Assembly (NCBI RefSeq): GCF_003600835.1
Contig: NZ_NQYC01000001.1
Location: 1,364,001 to 1,428,000 of the forward strand
Direction: 5' to 3'
Length of the DNA: 64,000 nt
From: Bacillus sp. PK3_68
GTDB lineage: Bacteria; Bacillota; Bacilli; Bacillales; Domibacillaceae
Numbering within the stretch: the first letter of the stretch is position 1; each line of letters starts with the position of its first letter. The notes below the pieces were generated by a model. It was not told the origin of the DNA. It worked only from the letters and a program-made list of their open reading frames with translations, and searched no databases. Made by a program: the position numbers and the translations under genes. Positions 19,587 through 31,024 of the stretch are shown here, piece after piece.

Positions 19587-19670
19587 TTAGGCGATAAATG
19601 TTAAATAAATTATACCGATGATAAGAAAAACGCCACACAGGGCCAGCAATACTTTCGCTAATGTTTCCAT
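19587..19670 (-). CDS. 27-residue single-helix membrane peptide
   Basis: A short frame 17 bases after the yshE stop codon: METLAKVLLALCGVFL followed by IIGIIYLTFIA. It is almost wholly one transmembrane helix. An AAGGAG site lies 11 bases before the ATG. Its tight spacing behind the DUF350 membrane protein suggests a cotranscribed accessory peptide. No known family is recognised. Confidence 0.5.
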   Translation of the reverse strand: METLAKVLLALCGVFLIIGIIYLTFIA

Positions 19671-19687
19671 AGTTCTTATGCTCCTTA

Positions 19688-20095
19688 TTAATCTAAAGCT
19701 GCACCGATGACATAAGACAACCCGACAGAAATAACCATAGAGATAAAGCCGACAGCACGATTGTCATTTTCAATTTCTTCATCAATTTTAAAACGGGGAG
19801 TTAAAAACTCAAAAATAAAATAACCCGCTAGCAATAAAACAAAGCCAAATGCTCCCCATCCAATCATTGTCAACACCGTATCGTTATGGGCAATAGAGTG
19901 GCGGAAAATGTTTGCCAGTCCAAATATTTTTCCGCCAGTTGCCATTGCAACAGCCATATTTCCTTTTTTTATTTCTTCCCAGTTGCGGTATTTAGTTACC
20001 AGTTCAAACAAGGCTAACGCTAGTATAATACAGACAACAACGACACTGTAATAACCGGCAAGCTGTATAAATTCATTTTCCCAAAACTGGTTCAT
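19688..20095 (-). CDS. yshE: YshE, DUF350 membrane protein
   Basis: 135 residues with four hydrophobic helices and an acidic cytosolic loop (FKIDEEIENDNRAVG). DUF350 proteins are conserved inner-membrane proteins of unknown function. It follows mutS2 as in B. subtilis, 16 bases after the mutS2 stop. Confidence 0.88.
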   Translation of the reverse strand: MNQFWENEFIQLAGYYSVVVVCIILALALFELVTKYRNWEEIKKGNMAVAMATGGKIFGLANIFRHSIAHNDTVLTMIGWGAFGFVLLLAGYFIFEFLTPRFKIDEEIENDNRAVGFISMVISVGLSYVIGAALD

Positions 20096-20111
20096 ACATA
20101 TAAAGCCCCTC

Positions 20112-22466
20112 TTATTTTAATTCGACGACAGTCACGCCGCTGCCACCTTCTCCAGCTTCACCAAAGCGCGTGCGTTTTACCGAGCGATGATTTTTCAAAT
20201 AATCCTGAACGCCTTTTCTGAGCGCTCCTGTTCCTTTGCCGTGAATGATAGAAACACGCGGATATCCGGCAAGCAAAGCGTCATCAATATATTTCTCCAA
20301 CCTTGCTAATGCATCTTCATAACGCTCGCCGCGCAAGTCAAGTTCGAGGCTGACATGATAATCTTTTCCACGCACCGTGGCAAGCGGTTTCGGCTCTGCT
20401 TTTTTCTCTGACTTCATAAATTGCAGATCGCTTTCTTTCACCTTCATTTTCATGATGCCGATTTGCACATTCCATTCTTTGTCCCCGGCCTTTTCAAGAA
20501 GCGTCCCCTTTTGATCAAAACTAAGAACTTTTACTTCATCTCCCGGCTTTAGCACTCGTTCCGTAGATGCTACCTTCTTCTTCGGTGCTTTCTTCGTCTC
20601 TGGTACCGCTTCTGTCAAACGTCGCTTGGCTTCAATCAATTCATGTTCCTTCACATCTGCCTGCTTCTCAAGCCTCATCGTGCGCAGGTCACGAATCACC
20701 TCTTCGGCTTCTGCTTTCGCTTTCTCCACAATATCTGCCGCTTGCTTGCGCGCCTTTTCAGCAAGCTCCTCTTTATGGGCATAATATTCTTGCATTTGCT
20801 TTTGCATTTCTTTATGGAACTGTTCAGCCATTTTCAAATATTCACGAGCTTCTCGTTCTTCCTCTTCCGCTTTTCTGCGCGCTTGCTCGAGCGAAGCAAT
20901 CATCTGATCTACTTCATTTGTATCCGCACCAATCAAGCTTCGCGCCTGCTGAATAACATTGTCATTAAGGCCTAGACGGCTGGAAATTTCAAAGGCATTG
21001 CTTCGTCCCGGCACACCAATTAACAGCCGGTACGTAGGACTGAGCGTTTCCACGTTAAATTCAACACTTGCATTGACAACCCCTTCACGGTTGTAACCAT
21101 ACGCCTTCAGTTCCGGATAATGGGTAGTCGCGATGACACGAGCGCCACGATTATGCACATCGTCGAGGATAGCCATCGCAAGAGCCGCCCCTTCCTGAGG
21201 ATCAGTACCGGCGCCAAGCTCATCAAACAACACCAGGCTGTCATGGTCTACCTGCTCTAAAATGTCAACAATGTTCACCATATGAGATGAAAAGGTACTC
21301 AAGCTTTGTTCAATAGATTGCTCATCCCCAATATCAGCAAAAATGGAGCCAAACACAGCTGTTTCTGATCCATCAAGGGCCGGAATAGGCAGGCCGGCCT
21401 GAGCCATGAGTGTTGTAAGACCGACAGTTTTTAATGTTACTGTTTTTCCTCCGGTGTTCGGTCCAGTAATTAAGATCGTCGTATATTCTTTTCCAAATTC
21501 AATATCATTTGCTACTGCCTCATCGATAGGCAAAAGCGGGTGACGAGCTTTATTCAGACGAATATAGCCGTTTTCATTCACTAACGGTTTTGACCCTTTA
21601 ATTACCCGGCCGAACTTTGCTTTCATAAACATAAAATCAAGTTCGCCAAGCAAGCCGGTTAAATAATAGAGCTCTTCTCCATGCTGTTCAACTTCCACCG
21701 TTAATTCAGTGAAAATCCGTTCAATCTCCAATTGTTCCTTCAATTTAAACTCCCGGATTTGGTTATTCATTTGCACAATAGACTCGGGTTCAATAAATAG
21801 CGTTTGTCCGGATGAAGACTGGTCATGAACAATGCCGCCGTAGTGTCCTCTGTACTCCTGCTTTACAGGAATTACGTAGCGGTCGTTTCTAATTGTAATA
21901 ATGGTATCGGAGAGCATCTTTTGAGCATTGCTTCCGCGAATCAAACTCTCAAGCTTTCCGCGAATTCGGCTTTCATTCGCACGAAGCTGCTGGCGGATAT
22001 GACGAAGAGTTTCACTGGCCGAGTCAAGAACGCCGCCATGCTCATCAACTGTATGTTTAATCCGGTGTTCAAGCGGTGTCAACACCGGCAGCTGCTCTGC
22101 TTTTTCAGAAAGGATCGGTAAGTCTTCCCCTTCTTCCACTAAATCATGAATAAATTGCTTCATCATACGGCCAGCATAAATGGTGCTTGCTACTTGGACA
22201 AATTCCATTCCATTCAACATACCGCCGATTTGTGCCCGTTTTACTTGCGGCCGGACATTATAGATACCGCCGAGCGGTGCATGCCCCTTAAGACGAAGCA
22301 CGCGCGCCGCCTCATCGGTTTCTTCCTGGAGACGGACCACTTCATCGTAAGAGACAGATGGCTTCAATCCTTCTGCCTGCTCTCTCCCTAAGCTGGAAGC
22401 CGCATGTTCAGCAAGCTGCTGCTTAATTTTGTCAAACTCAAGAGTTTTTAATACCTTCTTATTCAC
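20112..22466 (-). CDS. mutS2: Endonuclease MutS2
   Basis: 784 residues. MutS2 has the MutS ATPase core without the mismatch-recognition domain: Walker [14 protein letters not shown] at about residue 333, Walker [14 protein letters not shown] near 412, a long coiled coil (residues 520-640) and a C-terminal Smr nuclease domain ([27 protein letters not shown]). It suppresses recombination and acts in collided-ribosome rescue in Firmicutes. The start is a GTG at 22466 with GGGAGGAAT upstream. It is 16 bases after polX. Confidence 0.96.
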   Translation of the reverse strand: MNKKVLKTLEFDKIKQQLAEHAASSLGREQAEGLKPSVSYDEVVRLQEETDEAARVLRLKGHAPLGGIYNVRPQVKRAQIGGMLNGMEFVQVASTIYAGRMMKQFIHDLVEEGEDLPILSEKAEQLPVLTPLEHRIKHTVDEHGGVLDSASETLRHIRQQLRANESRIRGKLESLIRGSNAQKMLSDTIITIRNDRYVIPVKQEYRGHYGGIVHDQSSSGQTLFIEPESIVQMNNQIREFKLKEQLEIERIFTELTVEVEQHGEELYYLTGLLGELDFMFMKAKFGRVIKGSKPLVNENGYIRLNKARHPLLPIDEAVANDIEFGKEYTTILITGPNTGGKTVTLKTVGLTTLMAQAGLPIPALDGSETAVFGSIFADIGDEQSIEQSLSTFSSHMVNIVDILEQVDHDSLVLFDELGAGTDPQEGAALAMAILDDVHNRGARVIATTHYPELKAYGYNREGVVNASVEFNVETLSPTYRLLIGVPGRSNAFEISSRLGLNDNVIQQARSLIGADTNEVDQMIASLEQARRKAEEEEREAREYLKMAEQFHKEMQKQMQEYYAHKEELAEKARKQAADIVEKAKAEAEEVIRDLRTMRLEKQADVKEHELIEAKRRLTEAVPETKKAPKKKVASTERVLKPGDEVKVLSFDQKGTLLEKAGDKEWNVQIGIMKMKVKESDLQFMKSEKKAEPKPLATVRGKDYHVSLELDLRGERYEDALARLEKYIDDALLAGYPRVSIIHGKGTGALRKGVQDYLKNHRSVKRTRFGEAGEGGSGVTVVELK

Positions 22467-22482
22467 GTAACAGGATTCCTCC

Positions 22483-24198
22483 CTATTTGTTTCGATTAAT
22501 AAATGCTAAAAATTCTTCTTTGCTGTAAGTGTTGACAACCGTTTCTGAACGGAGCCATCCTTTTCTTGCAGCCTTAGCCCCAACTTCCATGAAGTCAAGA
22601 TGTTCAATGGCATGGGCATCTGTATTAATAAATATTTTCACGCCGGCAGCCTGAGCCTGCTTCAAATGTTCTGCAGATAGATCTAATCGATGTGGATTAG
22701 CATTCAATTCAAGAGCCGTATTTGTTTCTTTTGCCAGTTGGATAAGCCTCTCCATATCTACATCGTAACCGTCACGCCGCCCAATCAGCCGGCCGGTTGG
22801 ATGGGCAATCAAATCAACATGTGGATTCAACAAAGCTGTTTTCAACCGTTCCATAATCGTTTCACATGGTTGTGAAAAACTTGAGTGGATTGAAGCGATA
22901 ACAAAATCGAGCTGGCTCAATATTTCATCATCGTAATCCAATGTGCCATCTGGAAGGATGTCCATTTCAATCCCCGACAAAATTTCAATATCTTCGTATT
23001 GCGCGTTTAGCTGGCGAATTTCTTCATTTTGCTTTAGCAGTCGCTCAATCGACAAACCGTTGGCTACCTTTAAAAAGCGCGAGTGATCAGTAATGGCCAT
23101 ATACTCATATCCCTTAGCCCGGCAGGCCTCTACCATTTCTTCGAGCGAATAGGCCCCATCTGACCAAGTCGTATGCATATGGACATCCCCTTTGATGTCG
23201 TCTAGGTGGATGAGACGCCCAAATCCAGGAAACTGTTCCACTTCTGTTCCATCCTCCCGAATCTCTGGAGGAATCCATGGCAGTTGAAAATGATGATAGA
23301 AAGCTTCTTCCGTTTCAAATGTAGTTATTTCTCCCGTCTCATTCGATTCAACACCATATTCGCTAATTTTCTCCCCGCGTTCTTTTGCCAGCTGGCGCAT
23401 GCGGACATTATGGTCTTTCGAGCCCGTGAAATGATGCAGAGTAGAAGCAAATTCTTCCACTGTGACGATACGGAAATCAACTGATACGTCCCAATCTCCG
23501 GCAATAACGACCGAAACTTTTGTCTCTCCTGCTGCAATCACTTCTTTAATTCCTGGAAGCGCTAGTAATTGCTCCTTGACTGCAGCGGCTTTGTCAGCAG
23601 CGATAATGAAATCCAGATCTTTAATCGTTTCTCGGAGACGGCGTAAACTTCCTGCCCGTGAGAACCGCTGAATCCCTGACATATCAGCAAGATGTCGCTC
23701 AATCGATTCAGCAAGCGGCAGCATGTATGAGATCGGCAATCTTTCTGGGCGCTTTCCGGCCTCTTCGATGGCAGCAAGAATCTTTTCTTCTGTTTTCGCT
23801 CCAAACCCAGGCAGCTCACGCACTTTTTTCAGTTCGCAAACTTCTTGCAAGTCTTCTATATTTTTTACATTTAGCTCTTTATATAACTTAGCAATTTTTT
23901 TGCCGCCGAGTCCCGGCAGCTGTAGTAAAGGAACAAGTCCGGCAGGTACTTCTTCCTGCAATTCTTTTAACGTAGCAGATTCGCCGGTCTCCAAATATTC
24001 TTTAATAACGGCGCTTGTACCCTTGCCAATCCCGGGGATTTTTGTCATATCATCAATTTCAGCCAGGCTGCGATCATCTGTTTCTAAAGCAGCCGCCGCC
24101 TTTCGAAAAGCCGAAATTTTAAACGGATTTTCCCCTTTTAATTCCATATATATCGCGATTTTTTCCAACAAACGAATAATATCTTTTTTATTGATCAT
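22483..24198 (-). CDS. polX: Family X DNA polymerase/3'-5' exonuclease
   Basis: 571 residues, the length of the B. subtilis enzyme. The N-terminal helix-hairpin-helix segments bind DNA ([32 protein letters not shown]). The palm has the catalytic Asp pair in [10 protein letters not shown]. The C-terminal PHP domain (residues 335-570) carries the metal ligands [15 protein letters not shown] and NTDAHAIEH and gives the exonuclease activity. It acts in base excision gap filling. The ATG at 24198 is chosen over longer frames because it matches the family N-terminus [12 protein letters not shown]. Confidence 0.95.
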   Translation of the reverse strand: MINKKDIIRLLEKIAIYMELKGENPFKISAFRKAAAALETDDRSLAEIDDMTKIPGIGKGTSAVIKEYLETGESATLKELQEEVPAGLVPLLQLPGLGGKKIAKLYKELNVKNIEDLQEVCELKKVRELPGFGAKTEEKILAAIEEAGKRPERLPISYMLPLAESIERHLADMSGIQRFSRAGSLRRLRETIKDLDFIIAADKAAAVKEQLLALPGIKEVIAAGETKVSVVIAGDWDVSVDFRIVTVEEFASTLHHFTGSKDHNVRMRQLAKERGEKISEYGVESNETGEITTFETEEAFYHHFQLPWIPPEIREDGTEVEQFPGFGRLIHLDDIKGDVHMHTTWSDGAYSLEEMVEACRAKGYEYMAITDHSRFLKVANGLSIERLLKQNEEIRQLNAQYEDIEILSGIEMDILPDGTLDYDDEILSQLDFVIASIHSSFSQPCETIMERLKTALLNPHVDLIAHPTGRLIGRRDGYDVDMERLIQLAKETNTALELNANPHRLDLSAEHLKQAQAAGVKIFINTDAHAIEHLDFMEVGAKAARKGWLRSETVVNTYSKEEFLAFINRNK

Positions 24199-24280
24199 TG
24201 TCGTCACCATGCTTTCAAAATCGATCATTTTCTCCATTTTAATAGTAACAGAAAAGCCAGACAAAACAAAAACTTCTCTT

Positions 24281-24835
24281 TCAAAAAGAGAAGCGGTTCA
24301 ATTGGGCAAGCGACTCAAAATTTTTGAGCGCATCTGACAAATAAGGTGTATGATGGATCATATAGCCGGCAATGGATGAGTTAGCAATCATGGAAGAGAC
24401 TTCAGTAGGTAGCAGCATGCCAAGATACACGATCACAAATAAGACAAGATAAATTTCCACAAAGCCGAGAACGCCTCCGCCCACTTTATTCACTTCCCTC
24501 AAAATCGGGATATGGGCAATGGCATCCAAGAAAGAGCCTAGCATAGATAAAACAATTTTTACTAGAATAAAAACAAGAATAAAAGCAATCGCTCCATAAT
24601 AAAAAGATTCAAAGCCAGAGGCTACTAAACTAAACGACAGACTTTGATCAACCGGTGGCATAGGAATCCACGCTTTTAACACGGGTGCCACTTGTTCCCG
24701 AAGTGCAAGAGCGGCGATGATAGCAATAATCGATCCTGCTATATGAAAAAATTGCAAAATAAATCCTCGCTTTAAGCCAATGACAATACCGGCAAGCAAT
24801 AAAACAATTAAAATAATATCAATCATATTGGTCAT
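24281..24835 (-). CDS. CvpA family membrane protein
   Basis: 184 residues with four transmembrane helices and the CvpA pattern MIDIILIVLLLAGIVIGLKRGF at the start (split: MIDIILIVLL, GLKRGF). Corresponds to B. subtilis YshB. Role unclear; the family is linked to colicin V production and envelope homeostasis. Its start overlaps the zapA stop by 4 bases (ATGA), so translation is coupled. Confidence 0.9.
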   Translation of the reverse strand: MTNMIDIILIVLLLAGIVIGLKRGFILQFFHIAGSIIAIIAALALREQVAPVLKAWIPMPPVDQSLSFSLVASGFESFYYGAIAFILVFILVKIVLSMLGSFLDAIAHIPILREVNKVGGGVLGFVEIYLVLFVIVYLGMLLPTEVSSMIANSSIAGYMIHHTPYLSDALKNFESLAQLNRFSF

Positions 24836-25092
24836 CCCTTTAATTCTCTTAATTCTTCTTTTAATAGTTCCATTTCTTCCTGTAATTTCACATAATCATG
24901 AACTGTATTTACAGCAGCTAATACTGCTATTTTATTCAAATCAAGCACAGGATTCTTCATTTTGATTTCCCGCATTTTTTCATCGACCAAACGGGCGACA
25001 TGCCGGATATGACTTTTCGATTCCGTGCCGACAATTGTATAATGATGTCCGTATATGTCAACCGTAGTCCGGTTTTTCTCTTCATTCGACAA
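24832..25092 (-). CDS. zapA: Cell division protein ZapA
   Basis: 86 residues: an N-terminal beta-hairpin domain (TVDIYGHHYTIVG) and a C-terminal coiled coil. ZapA cross-links FtsZ filaments at the division site. A TTG at 25092 opens the frame. It is divergent from rnhC with about 90 bases between them that must hold both promoters. Confidence 0.93.
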   Translation of the reverse strand: MSNEEKNRTTVDIYGHHYTIVGTESKSHIRHVARLVDEKMREIKMKNPVLDLNKIAVLAAVNTVHDYVKLQEEMELLKEELRELKG

Positions 25093-25183
25093 TGGAATGC
25101 CCCCATTCGTAAAGAATCCTATCTGTTATCATACCATGAGCAGGAAGCCATGAAAAGCCGCAAGTATAAAGGAGAGATTCTAG

Positions 25184-26116
25184 ATGAGTCACACTGTTTT
25201 GAACGTATCAAGCACGACCCTTTCGGAAATGAAAACCCATTATGCTTCTCAGGCCACTGGCAAGTTGCCAGCGGGAGCCATCTTCACAGCTAAAACGGCT
25301 GCCTGCACGATTACTGGCTATCGCTCAGGAAAAGTTTTGTTTCAAGGGAAAGATGCTCTATTGGAAGCGGAAAAATGGCAAGGGGAACAAGCAAAAGCTG
25401 CTCCTGCTAAGAAAAAAAAACCAGCGCCTGCCCTATTGCCGCCCGGATTCTCTGAAATGTCGGTTATTGGCAGTGATGAAGTCGGAACCGGTGATTATTT
25501 TGGCCCCATTACCGTTGTTAGCGCATTGGTAAGAAAAGAACAGCTAGATGAACTGCGAGCAATAGGGGTCCGTGATTCCAAGGATCTAACCGATAAGCAA
25601 ATCATTAGCATTGCCAAGAAGATTGCTAAGGTTGTGCCGTACAGCCTGCTTATTTTAAGAAACGAGAAATATAATGCTCTTCAGCAAAAAGGCATGTCAC
25701 AAGGAAAAATAAAAGCTTTGCTTCATAATCAAGCGCTGATCAATTTGCATCAAAAAATCTCGCCAGAGCGTCCCGATGCCGTCCTAATTGATCAATTCGC
25801 CGAAAGGAACACCTATTATCGTTATTTACAAGACCAAAAAGACGTATTCCGGGAAAATGTGTTTTTCAGCACAAAAGGAGAAGGGATCCACTTGTCGGTA
25901 GCTGCTGCCTCAATCATTGCTCGCTATGCCTTTGTTAAACAAATGGATGAATTAAGCAATGAAGCTGGCTTCCCGATTCCCAAAGGCGCTGGCAGCCAAG
26001 TGGATGTCGCTGCCGCCCGATTGATCCGTGAAAAAGGAGAAGGGGCACTGACGCACTTTACAAAAAAGCATTTTGCTAACACACAAAAAGCATTAAATCT
26101 TGTGAGCAAGCGCTGA
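25184..26116 (+). CDS. rnhC: Ribonuclease HIII
   Basis: 310 residues. It cleaves RNA in RNA-DNA hybrids. The N-terminal TBP-like substrate-binding domain (residues 1-85) is followed by the RNase H core with SDEVGTGDYFGP at about residue 96-107, the DSKDLTD motif and the later acidic residues. GGAGAG precedes the ATG. Standard member of the Bacillus zapA/rnhC/pheT neighbourhood. Confidence 0.96.
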   Translation: MSHTVLNVSSTTLSEMKTHYASQATGKLPAGAIFTAKTAACTITGYRSGKVLFQGKDALLEAEKWQGEQAKAAPAKKKKPAPALLPPGFSEMSVIGSDEVGTGDYFGPITVVSALVRKEQLDELRAIGVRDSKDLTDKQIISIAKKIAKVVPYSLLILRNEKYNALQQKGMSQGKIKALLHNQALINLHQKISPERPDAVLIDQFAERNTYYRYLQDQKDVFRENVFFSTKGEGIHLSVAAASIIARYAFVKQMDELSNEAGFPIPKGAGSQVDVAAARLIREKGEGALTHFTKKHFANTQKALNLVSKR

Positions 26117-26122
26117 AGGAAT

Positions 26123-26156
26123 AAAGCCGGACCCGATCAATCGGGCCGGCTTTTCT
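26123..26156 (+). terminator. Terminator after rnhC
   Basis: AAAGCCGG / CCGGCTTT with an inner CCCGAT/ATCGGG extension, then TTCTT. Confidence 0.88.
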
Positions 26157-26254
26157 TACATGGCTGTCTCTAGATTATGAAGGACAAGTTGTTCATTTAT
26201 ATAAGCATTTTTCTGCTTTATGGGCTGTAGGCGCACAGCCTTTTAGAAATGAGA

Positions 26255-26284
26255 AAAGCACCCCTTCATTAGATAGGAGTGCTT
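26255..26284 (-). terminator. Terminator after pheT
   Basis: Arms AAGCACTCCT and AGGGGTGCTT (one mismatch), followed on the minus strand by TTCTC. It ends the leftward pheST transcript. Confidence 0.65.
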
Positions 26285-26293
26285 AAAGAAATA

Positions 26294-28707
26294 TTAGCTT
26301 CTTAATTCGGCCCCGGCTTTTTCTTTCAATGCTTCCAATACGCCGTTATGCACCTTGACAACTTCTTCATCCGTTAAGGTTTTCTCTGGATCAAAGTATT
26401 TAAGTGAGAAGGCAATCGACTTCTTACCCGCCTCTACATGCTCACCTTCGTACAAATCAAATACATGGACATCTTTTAACAGCTTTCCACCGGCTCCTTC
26501 AATCACCTCTTTAAGCTTGCCAGCCTCTACCTTGCTATCGACAACGAGAGCAATATCACGGGTGATAGATGGGAAACGCGGAATTGGCTCGTAAGCAACC
26601 GCCTCTGTTTTTGCTGTAAAGAGCGGGCTCAGTTTCAATTCAAACACATATGTTTCTTTTATATCAAGGGCTTTCGCCTGTTGCGGATGTACCTGGCCAA
26701 CAAATCCAATCTCTTGTCCATCGAGCTCGACTACAGCGGTCCGCCCTGGGTGCATGCCGGAGATTTCCGCTTTTTTGAATGTGATTCGCTCCAAGAGGCC
26801 GAGCTTGGCAAACAATCCTTCCAACACACCTTTTGCTACAAAGAAATCGACGGCCTTCTTTTCACCTTGCCATAAGTGTTCTTCCCATAAGCCGGTAATC
26901 GCTCCGGACAAATGTTCTTCTTCTGTTGGCAGCTCGGCATCCGTCTCTTTCAAGAAGACGCTGCCGATTTCGTAAAGGGCGAGTGAGTCGATTTGACGCG
27001 CATTATTATAAGCGACAGCACTCAACAGTTGAGGAACAATGCTTAAGCGCAAATATGCATGCTCTTCGCTCATCGGCATCGCCAACTTAATTGGCTCGCG
27101 TGAATCCAATGCATATTCTTTCGCTTTTTTCTCACTTGTCAACGTATAAGTGATCGCTTGATTTAAGCCGGCTCCTTCCAAGAAACGGCGGACCGCTCGA
27201 CGTTTTTCCTGGTAATCTGTCAAGCCGCCTGGATAAGTTGCGCCGACCGGGACGGTTGTCGGCAAATGATCATATCCGTATAAACGGGCTACCTCTTCCA
27301 CTAGATCTTCTGAAATCGTAATATCGCCGCGACGAGTTGGTACTGTGACGATAAACTCATCATTATCAAGGGTGACCCCAAATTTTAAACGTCGGAAAAT
27401 ATCCTCTACCTCTGTCGTTTGTAAATGCGTTCCAAGCACACGATTTAATTTTTCAAGTGTCACTGATACCACTTTCGGTTCAAGGTCCATTTCACCGGCT
27501 ACTACGCTGCCTGCCAGCACTTGGCCGCCAGCATACAGAGCCATTAATTGCGCCGCACGGTCAGCTGCCGCCTGCAGACGATTTGGGTCAACGCCCTTTT
27601 CAAAACGGGCACTCGCTTCAGAACGAAGGCCGTGATCCTTCGATGCCTGGCGTACGCGCTGCCCATTGAAATAAGCAGATTCAATTAACACAGTCGTTGT
27701 ATCAGCTTCTACTTCTGAGTTAGCTCCCCCATAACACCAGCTAGAGCAATCCCTTTTTCGCCATTGGTAATTAGCAAATGTTCAGATGATAATGTCCGTT
27801 CTGCACTATCAAGCGTAACGAGCTGTTCACCGTCTTGTGCACGACGAACGACAATTTCTTTTGAGCCTAACCGGTCATAATCAAATGCATGTAACGGCTG
27901 GCCGTATTCAAGTAAAATATAGTTCGTAATATCAACGACATTATTGTGCGGACGGATGCCCTCTGCCATTAAACGTGCCTGCATCCAAAGCGGTGACGGG
28001 CCGATTTTCACGTCTTTCACGATACGGGCGATATAGATTGGATTATCTTCTTTCGCGTCGATGTTTACTTTAATCCAATCCTCTGTACGCTCAGCCGCTT
28101 CTTCTACTTTGATCTCTGGAAGCTTCACTTCTTTATCAAGAATAGCGGCAACTTCATAGGCCACTCCAATCATACTCAAGCAGTCCGAACGGTTCGGTGT
28201 GAGGCCAAGCTCCAGCACCTCATCATCTAGATTCAATTGCTGCAATGCATCTTCACCTGGTGTCACATCGTTTGGAAAAACAAAGATGCCTTCCGCATAT
28301 TCTTTGGCAACGAGCTTGCTTTCAATGCCTAGCTCTTGCAAAGAACAGATCATTCCATTGGATGCTTCGCCGCGCAGTTTTGCTTTTTTAATCTTAAAGT
28401 TGCCCGGAAGTACAGCGCCTACTTTGGCAACAGCTACTCTTTGCCCTTTATCTACATTCGGCGCCCCACAGACAATTTGCACCGGCTCTTCTTCACCGAT
28501 ATCTACTTGGCATACATTCAGCTTGTCGGCATTCGGATGCTGTTCTTTTTCGAGAACATGGCCGATGACAACACCTTTAATGCCTTCACCCAGCACCTCT
28601 ACACCTTCCACTTCAATCCCGCTGCGTGTGATTTTTTCTGCTAATTCCTTTGCCGGCATGCCGTCTAAGTCGACATACTCGCTTAGCCATTTATATGAAA
28701 CAAACAT
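26294..28707 (-). CDS. pheT: Phenylalanyl-tRNA synthetase beta subunit (frame broken at 27726-27730)
   Basis: Two frames, 28707-27709 and the one ending at 26294, together form PheT. The upstream part ends in [11 protein letters not shown]; adding one G to the coding-strand G5 run (27726-27730) instead gives [14 protein letters not shown] and leads directly into [14 protein letters not shown]. The corrected protein has 804 residues, the B. subtilis length. It contains the N-terminal EMAP/tRNA-binding domain (residues 40-150), B3/B4 editing domain, B5 domain and the C-terminal anticodon-binding domain. PheT is essential, so a real mutation is very unlikely. It follows pheS by 15 bases. Confidence 0.93.
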
Positions 28708-28722
28708 TAGTTACCCCTCCAG

Positions 28723-29757
28723 TTATTCATGTTCTGCAAATTGCTTTAAGAAACGAACATCATTTGTGTAAAAATGACGGATATCATCAATTCCATATTT
28801 CAGCATAGCAATTCGGTCAGGCCCCATTCCAAATGCAAATCCGGTATACTTTTTCGAATCAAAGCCAGCCATCTCTAATACATTCGGATGTACCATACCC
28901 GCACCTAAAATCTCAATCCAGCCGGTTCCTTTACAAATCCGGCAGCCTTTCCCGCCACACATGCAGCTGACGTCCACTTCAACAGACGGCTCTGTAAATG
29001 GAAAGAAGCTCGGACGTAAGCGGATTTCCCGGTCTTCACCGAACAATTTTTTGGCAAATACTTCAAGCGTTCCTTTTAAGTCCCCCATGCTGATGTTTTC
29101 ATCGACAGCCAGCCCTTCAATTTGTGTAAATTGATGGGAATGTGTCGCATCATCATTGTCACGGCGATATACTTTGCCTGGACAAATAATTTTCACTGGA
29201 CCTTTGCCTTCATGCTTCTCCATCGTACGTGCCTGCACAGGGGAAGTATGCGTACGCAGCAAGATATCTTCAGTGATGTAGAAAGAATCCTGCATATCAC
29301 GTGCTGGATGTCCTTTTGGCAAGTTCAAGGCTTCAAAGTTGTAATAATCCGTTTCTACTTCCGGCCCTTCAGCAATGGAATATCCCATGCTGATAAATAA
29401 ATCTTCAATTTCTTCCACAACTTTTGTGAGCGGATGAACATTGCCTGTTTTTACTGGACGGCCCGGAAGTGAGATGTCGATGGTTTCTTTTTCCAGCTGT
29501 TCCTGAATGGCTTTTTGCTCCAAATCAGACTGTTTGCCTTCAATAGCTGACGCTACAGCAGCACGTACTTCATTCGCAAGGGCCCCCATTTTCGGGCGTT
29601 CTTCCGCCGATAGTTTCCCCATGCCTTTTAACACTTCTGTAATTGGCCCCTTCTTTCCTAAGTAAGCGACCCGGATGTCATTCAGCTGCTTGAGCTCTTC
29701 TGCTGCTTCCACCTTTGCGAGTGCTTCAATTTGTAACTCTTTTAATTGCTGCTCCAC
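28723..29757 (-). CDS. pheS: Phenylalanyl-tRNA synthetase alpha subunit
   Basis: 344 residues, same as B. subtilis PheS. Class II synthetase motifs are present: motif 2 region [16 protein letters not shown], the Phe-pocket segments and motif 3 [18 protein letters not shown] near residue 310. Cys residues ([13 protein letters not shown]) match the family zinc-like loop. The start is the GTG at 29757, behind AAAGGAGGACTTTCAA; the longer frame up to 29853 overlaps the T-box terminator and has no site. Transcription is controlled by the T-box upstream. Confidence 0.96.
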   Translation of the reverse strand: MEQQLKELQIEALAKVEAAEELKQLNDIRVAYLGKKGPITEVLKGMGKLSAEERPKMGALANEVRAAVASAIEGKQSDLEQKAIQEQLEKETIDISLPGRPVKTGNVHPLTKVVEEIEDLFISMGYSIAEGPEVETDYYNFEALNLPKGHPARDMQDSFYITEDILLRTHTSPVQARTMEKHEGKGPVKIICPGKVYRRDNDDATHSHQFTQIEGLAVDENISMGDLKGTLEVFAKKLFGEDREIRLRPSFFPFTEPSVEVDVSCMCGGKGCRICKGTGWIEILGAGMVHPNVLEMAGFDSKKYTGFAFGMGPDRIAMLKYGIDDIRHFYTNDVRFLKQFAEHE

Positions 29758-29853
29758 TTGAAAGTCCTCCTTTATTTTGTAGAACAAGTGCCCTAAGGTT
29801 GACTGTTTGCCAGCTCTTTGGGAAAAGTTCCTTATTTTCATGTTTTTAACCAA

Positions 29854-30110
29854 TAAAAAAAGCCCCGTCTCCCGGAAAGGGACGAGGCTTTGGTCGCGGT
29901 ACCACCCTTTTTAACATGCCAAGCATGTTCACTTCATTGAGGTAACGGTTCTTCACCGGAGCACCTTTACGCAGCAAGCGGTCCTGATGCCGGCTCGAGA
30001 GGTGAACTTCACTCACCATTTCATAAAAGTGCTTCCAGTCCGCGGCACTTTCTCCCTGAAAGAAATTTAATGAGTTACTCTTCTCTGTCATTGCCTTTTT
30101 TATTATGTAA
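29854..30110 (-). promoter_or_regulatory. T-box leader of the pheST operon
   Basis: Read on the minus strand, the conserved T-box AGGGTGGTACCGCG is at 29908-29895. It is followed by a terminator hairpin (AAAGCCTCGTCCC / GGGAGACGGGGCTTT, then T7) at about 29892-29854. Upstream are the usual stem I features; TTC at 30006-30004, inside a GAAGTTCACC context, is the likely Phe specifier codon. Uncharged tRNA-Phe should bind and allow read-through. The 96-codon frame that covers this region is not a gene. Confidence 0.9.
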
Positions 30111-30143
30111 TTACCGTTATTATAGTCAACGCTCATAGAAAAT

Positions 30144-30911
30144 TCAAACGTTTTTCAAAGAATGTTTAAAATGATACAGTAAGATGCCCGCAGCAACGGC
30201 TACATTAAGCGATTCGCTCTTCCCATAAATCGGAATATACACGTTGCTATCTGTCTCCTTCAGTAAGGCCTCTTCCACCCCACTCCCCTCATTGCCAACG
30301 AGCAAGGCAAAGGAATTATTCACTTGTGCTTCTCGATAGTCAGATGCCCGATGGAGCGATGTACCAAACATCCGAATTCCTTGTTCCTTTAACTGCTGAA
30401 TCGCTTCAAGCAACGGCATCTGAACGATCGGCAAGTGAAAATGGCTTCCTTGCGCCGAGCGGAGCACTTTCGAATTATATGGATCGGCACAGCCCATTCC
30501 GAGAATGATGCCATCCAATCCGACTGCATCTGCTGTCCGAATCATTGTACCGATATTGCCTGGGTCCTGAACGGCATCAATGAGTAAATATGTGCGTCCC
30601 TGAAGCGTTTTTGACAGCTCCTGTTTGTGACAAATAGCAAATACGCCTTGTCCTGATTCTGTATCAGAAAGAGTCTTGGCTATTTCAGGCGTGACCATCG
30701 TTATCTCTAAGCCGTCTACACTCCAGTTTGCCGGCAGTACGGCTTCTTCTGAGACAATTAATTCAATCACTTCCTCTTTGTGATTCAGTGCCTCTTCAAC
30801 TAAATGAAAGCCTTCGACCATATATTGTCCCGTTCTTTCACGTTCTTTCTTCGTTAATAGCTTTTTCCACTGTTTTACCTGTGGATTTTTCATGGATTGG
30901 ATAAATTTCAC
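30144..30911 (-). CDS. ysgA: SPOUT family RNA 2'-O-methyltransferase
   Basis: About 255 residues. The N-terminal substrate-binding domain (NPQVKQWKKLLTKKERERTG) is followed by a SpoU/TrmH knot domain with LLIDAVQDPGNIGTMIRTAD, LGMGCADPYNSKVLRSAQG and LLVGNEGSGV, the three knot motifs including the catalytic Arg and the AdoMet loop. It methylates a ribose in rRNA or tRNA; the target is not shown by the sequence. GTG at 30911 behind AAGGAGTGAAC is the start. Position next to pheS and sspI matches B. subtilis ysgA. Confidence 0.9.
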   Translation of the reverse strand: MKFIQSMKNPQVKQWKKLLTKKERERTGQYMVEGFHLVEEALNHKEEVIELIVSEEAVLPANWSVDGLEITMVTPEIAKTLSDTESGQGVFAICHKQELSKTLQGRTYLLIDAVQDPGNIGTMIRTADAVGLDGIILGMGCADPYNSKVLRSAQGSHFHLPIVQMPLLEAIQQLKEQGIRMFGTSLHRASDYREAQVNNSFALLVGNEGSGVEEALLKETDSNVYIPIYGKSESLNVAVAAGILLYHFKHSLKNV

Positions 30912-31024
30912 GCCGTTCACTCCTTTTCCTGTTTTCGCCGCTTCATTATAGCTTAATTCTTCCGCATAATGAATGGGCAGACAGGTGAAAATAGAAAAGA
31001 TCACTTTGAAAAGGAGCGATCTAC

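Noticed and set aside
29846-30136. A 96-codon leftward frame upstream of pheS
   Set aside because: It covers the T-box and terminator of the pheST leader; the conserved bases are RNA features, not codons.
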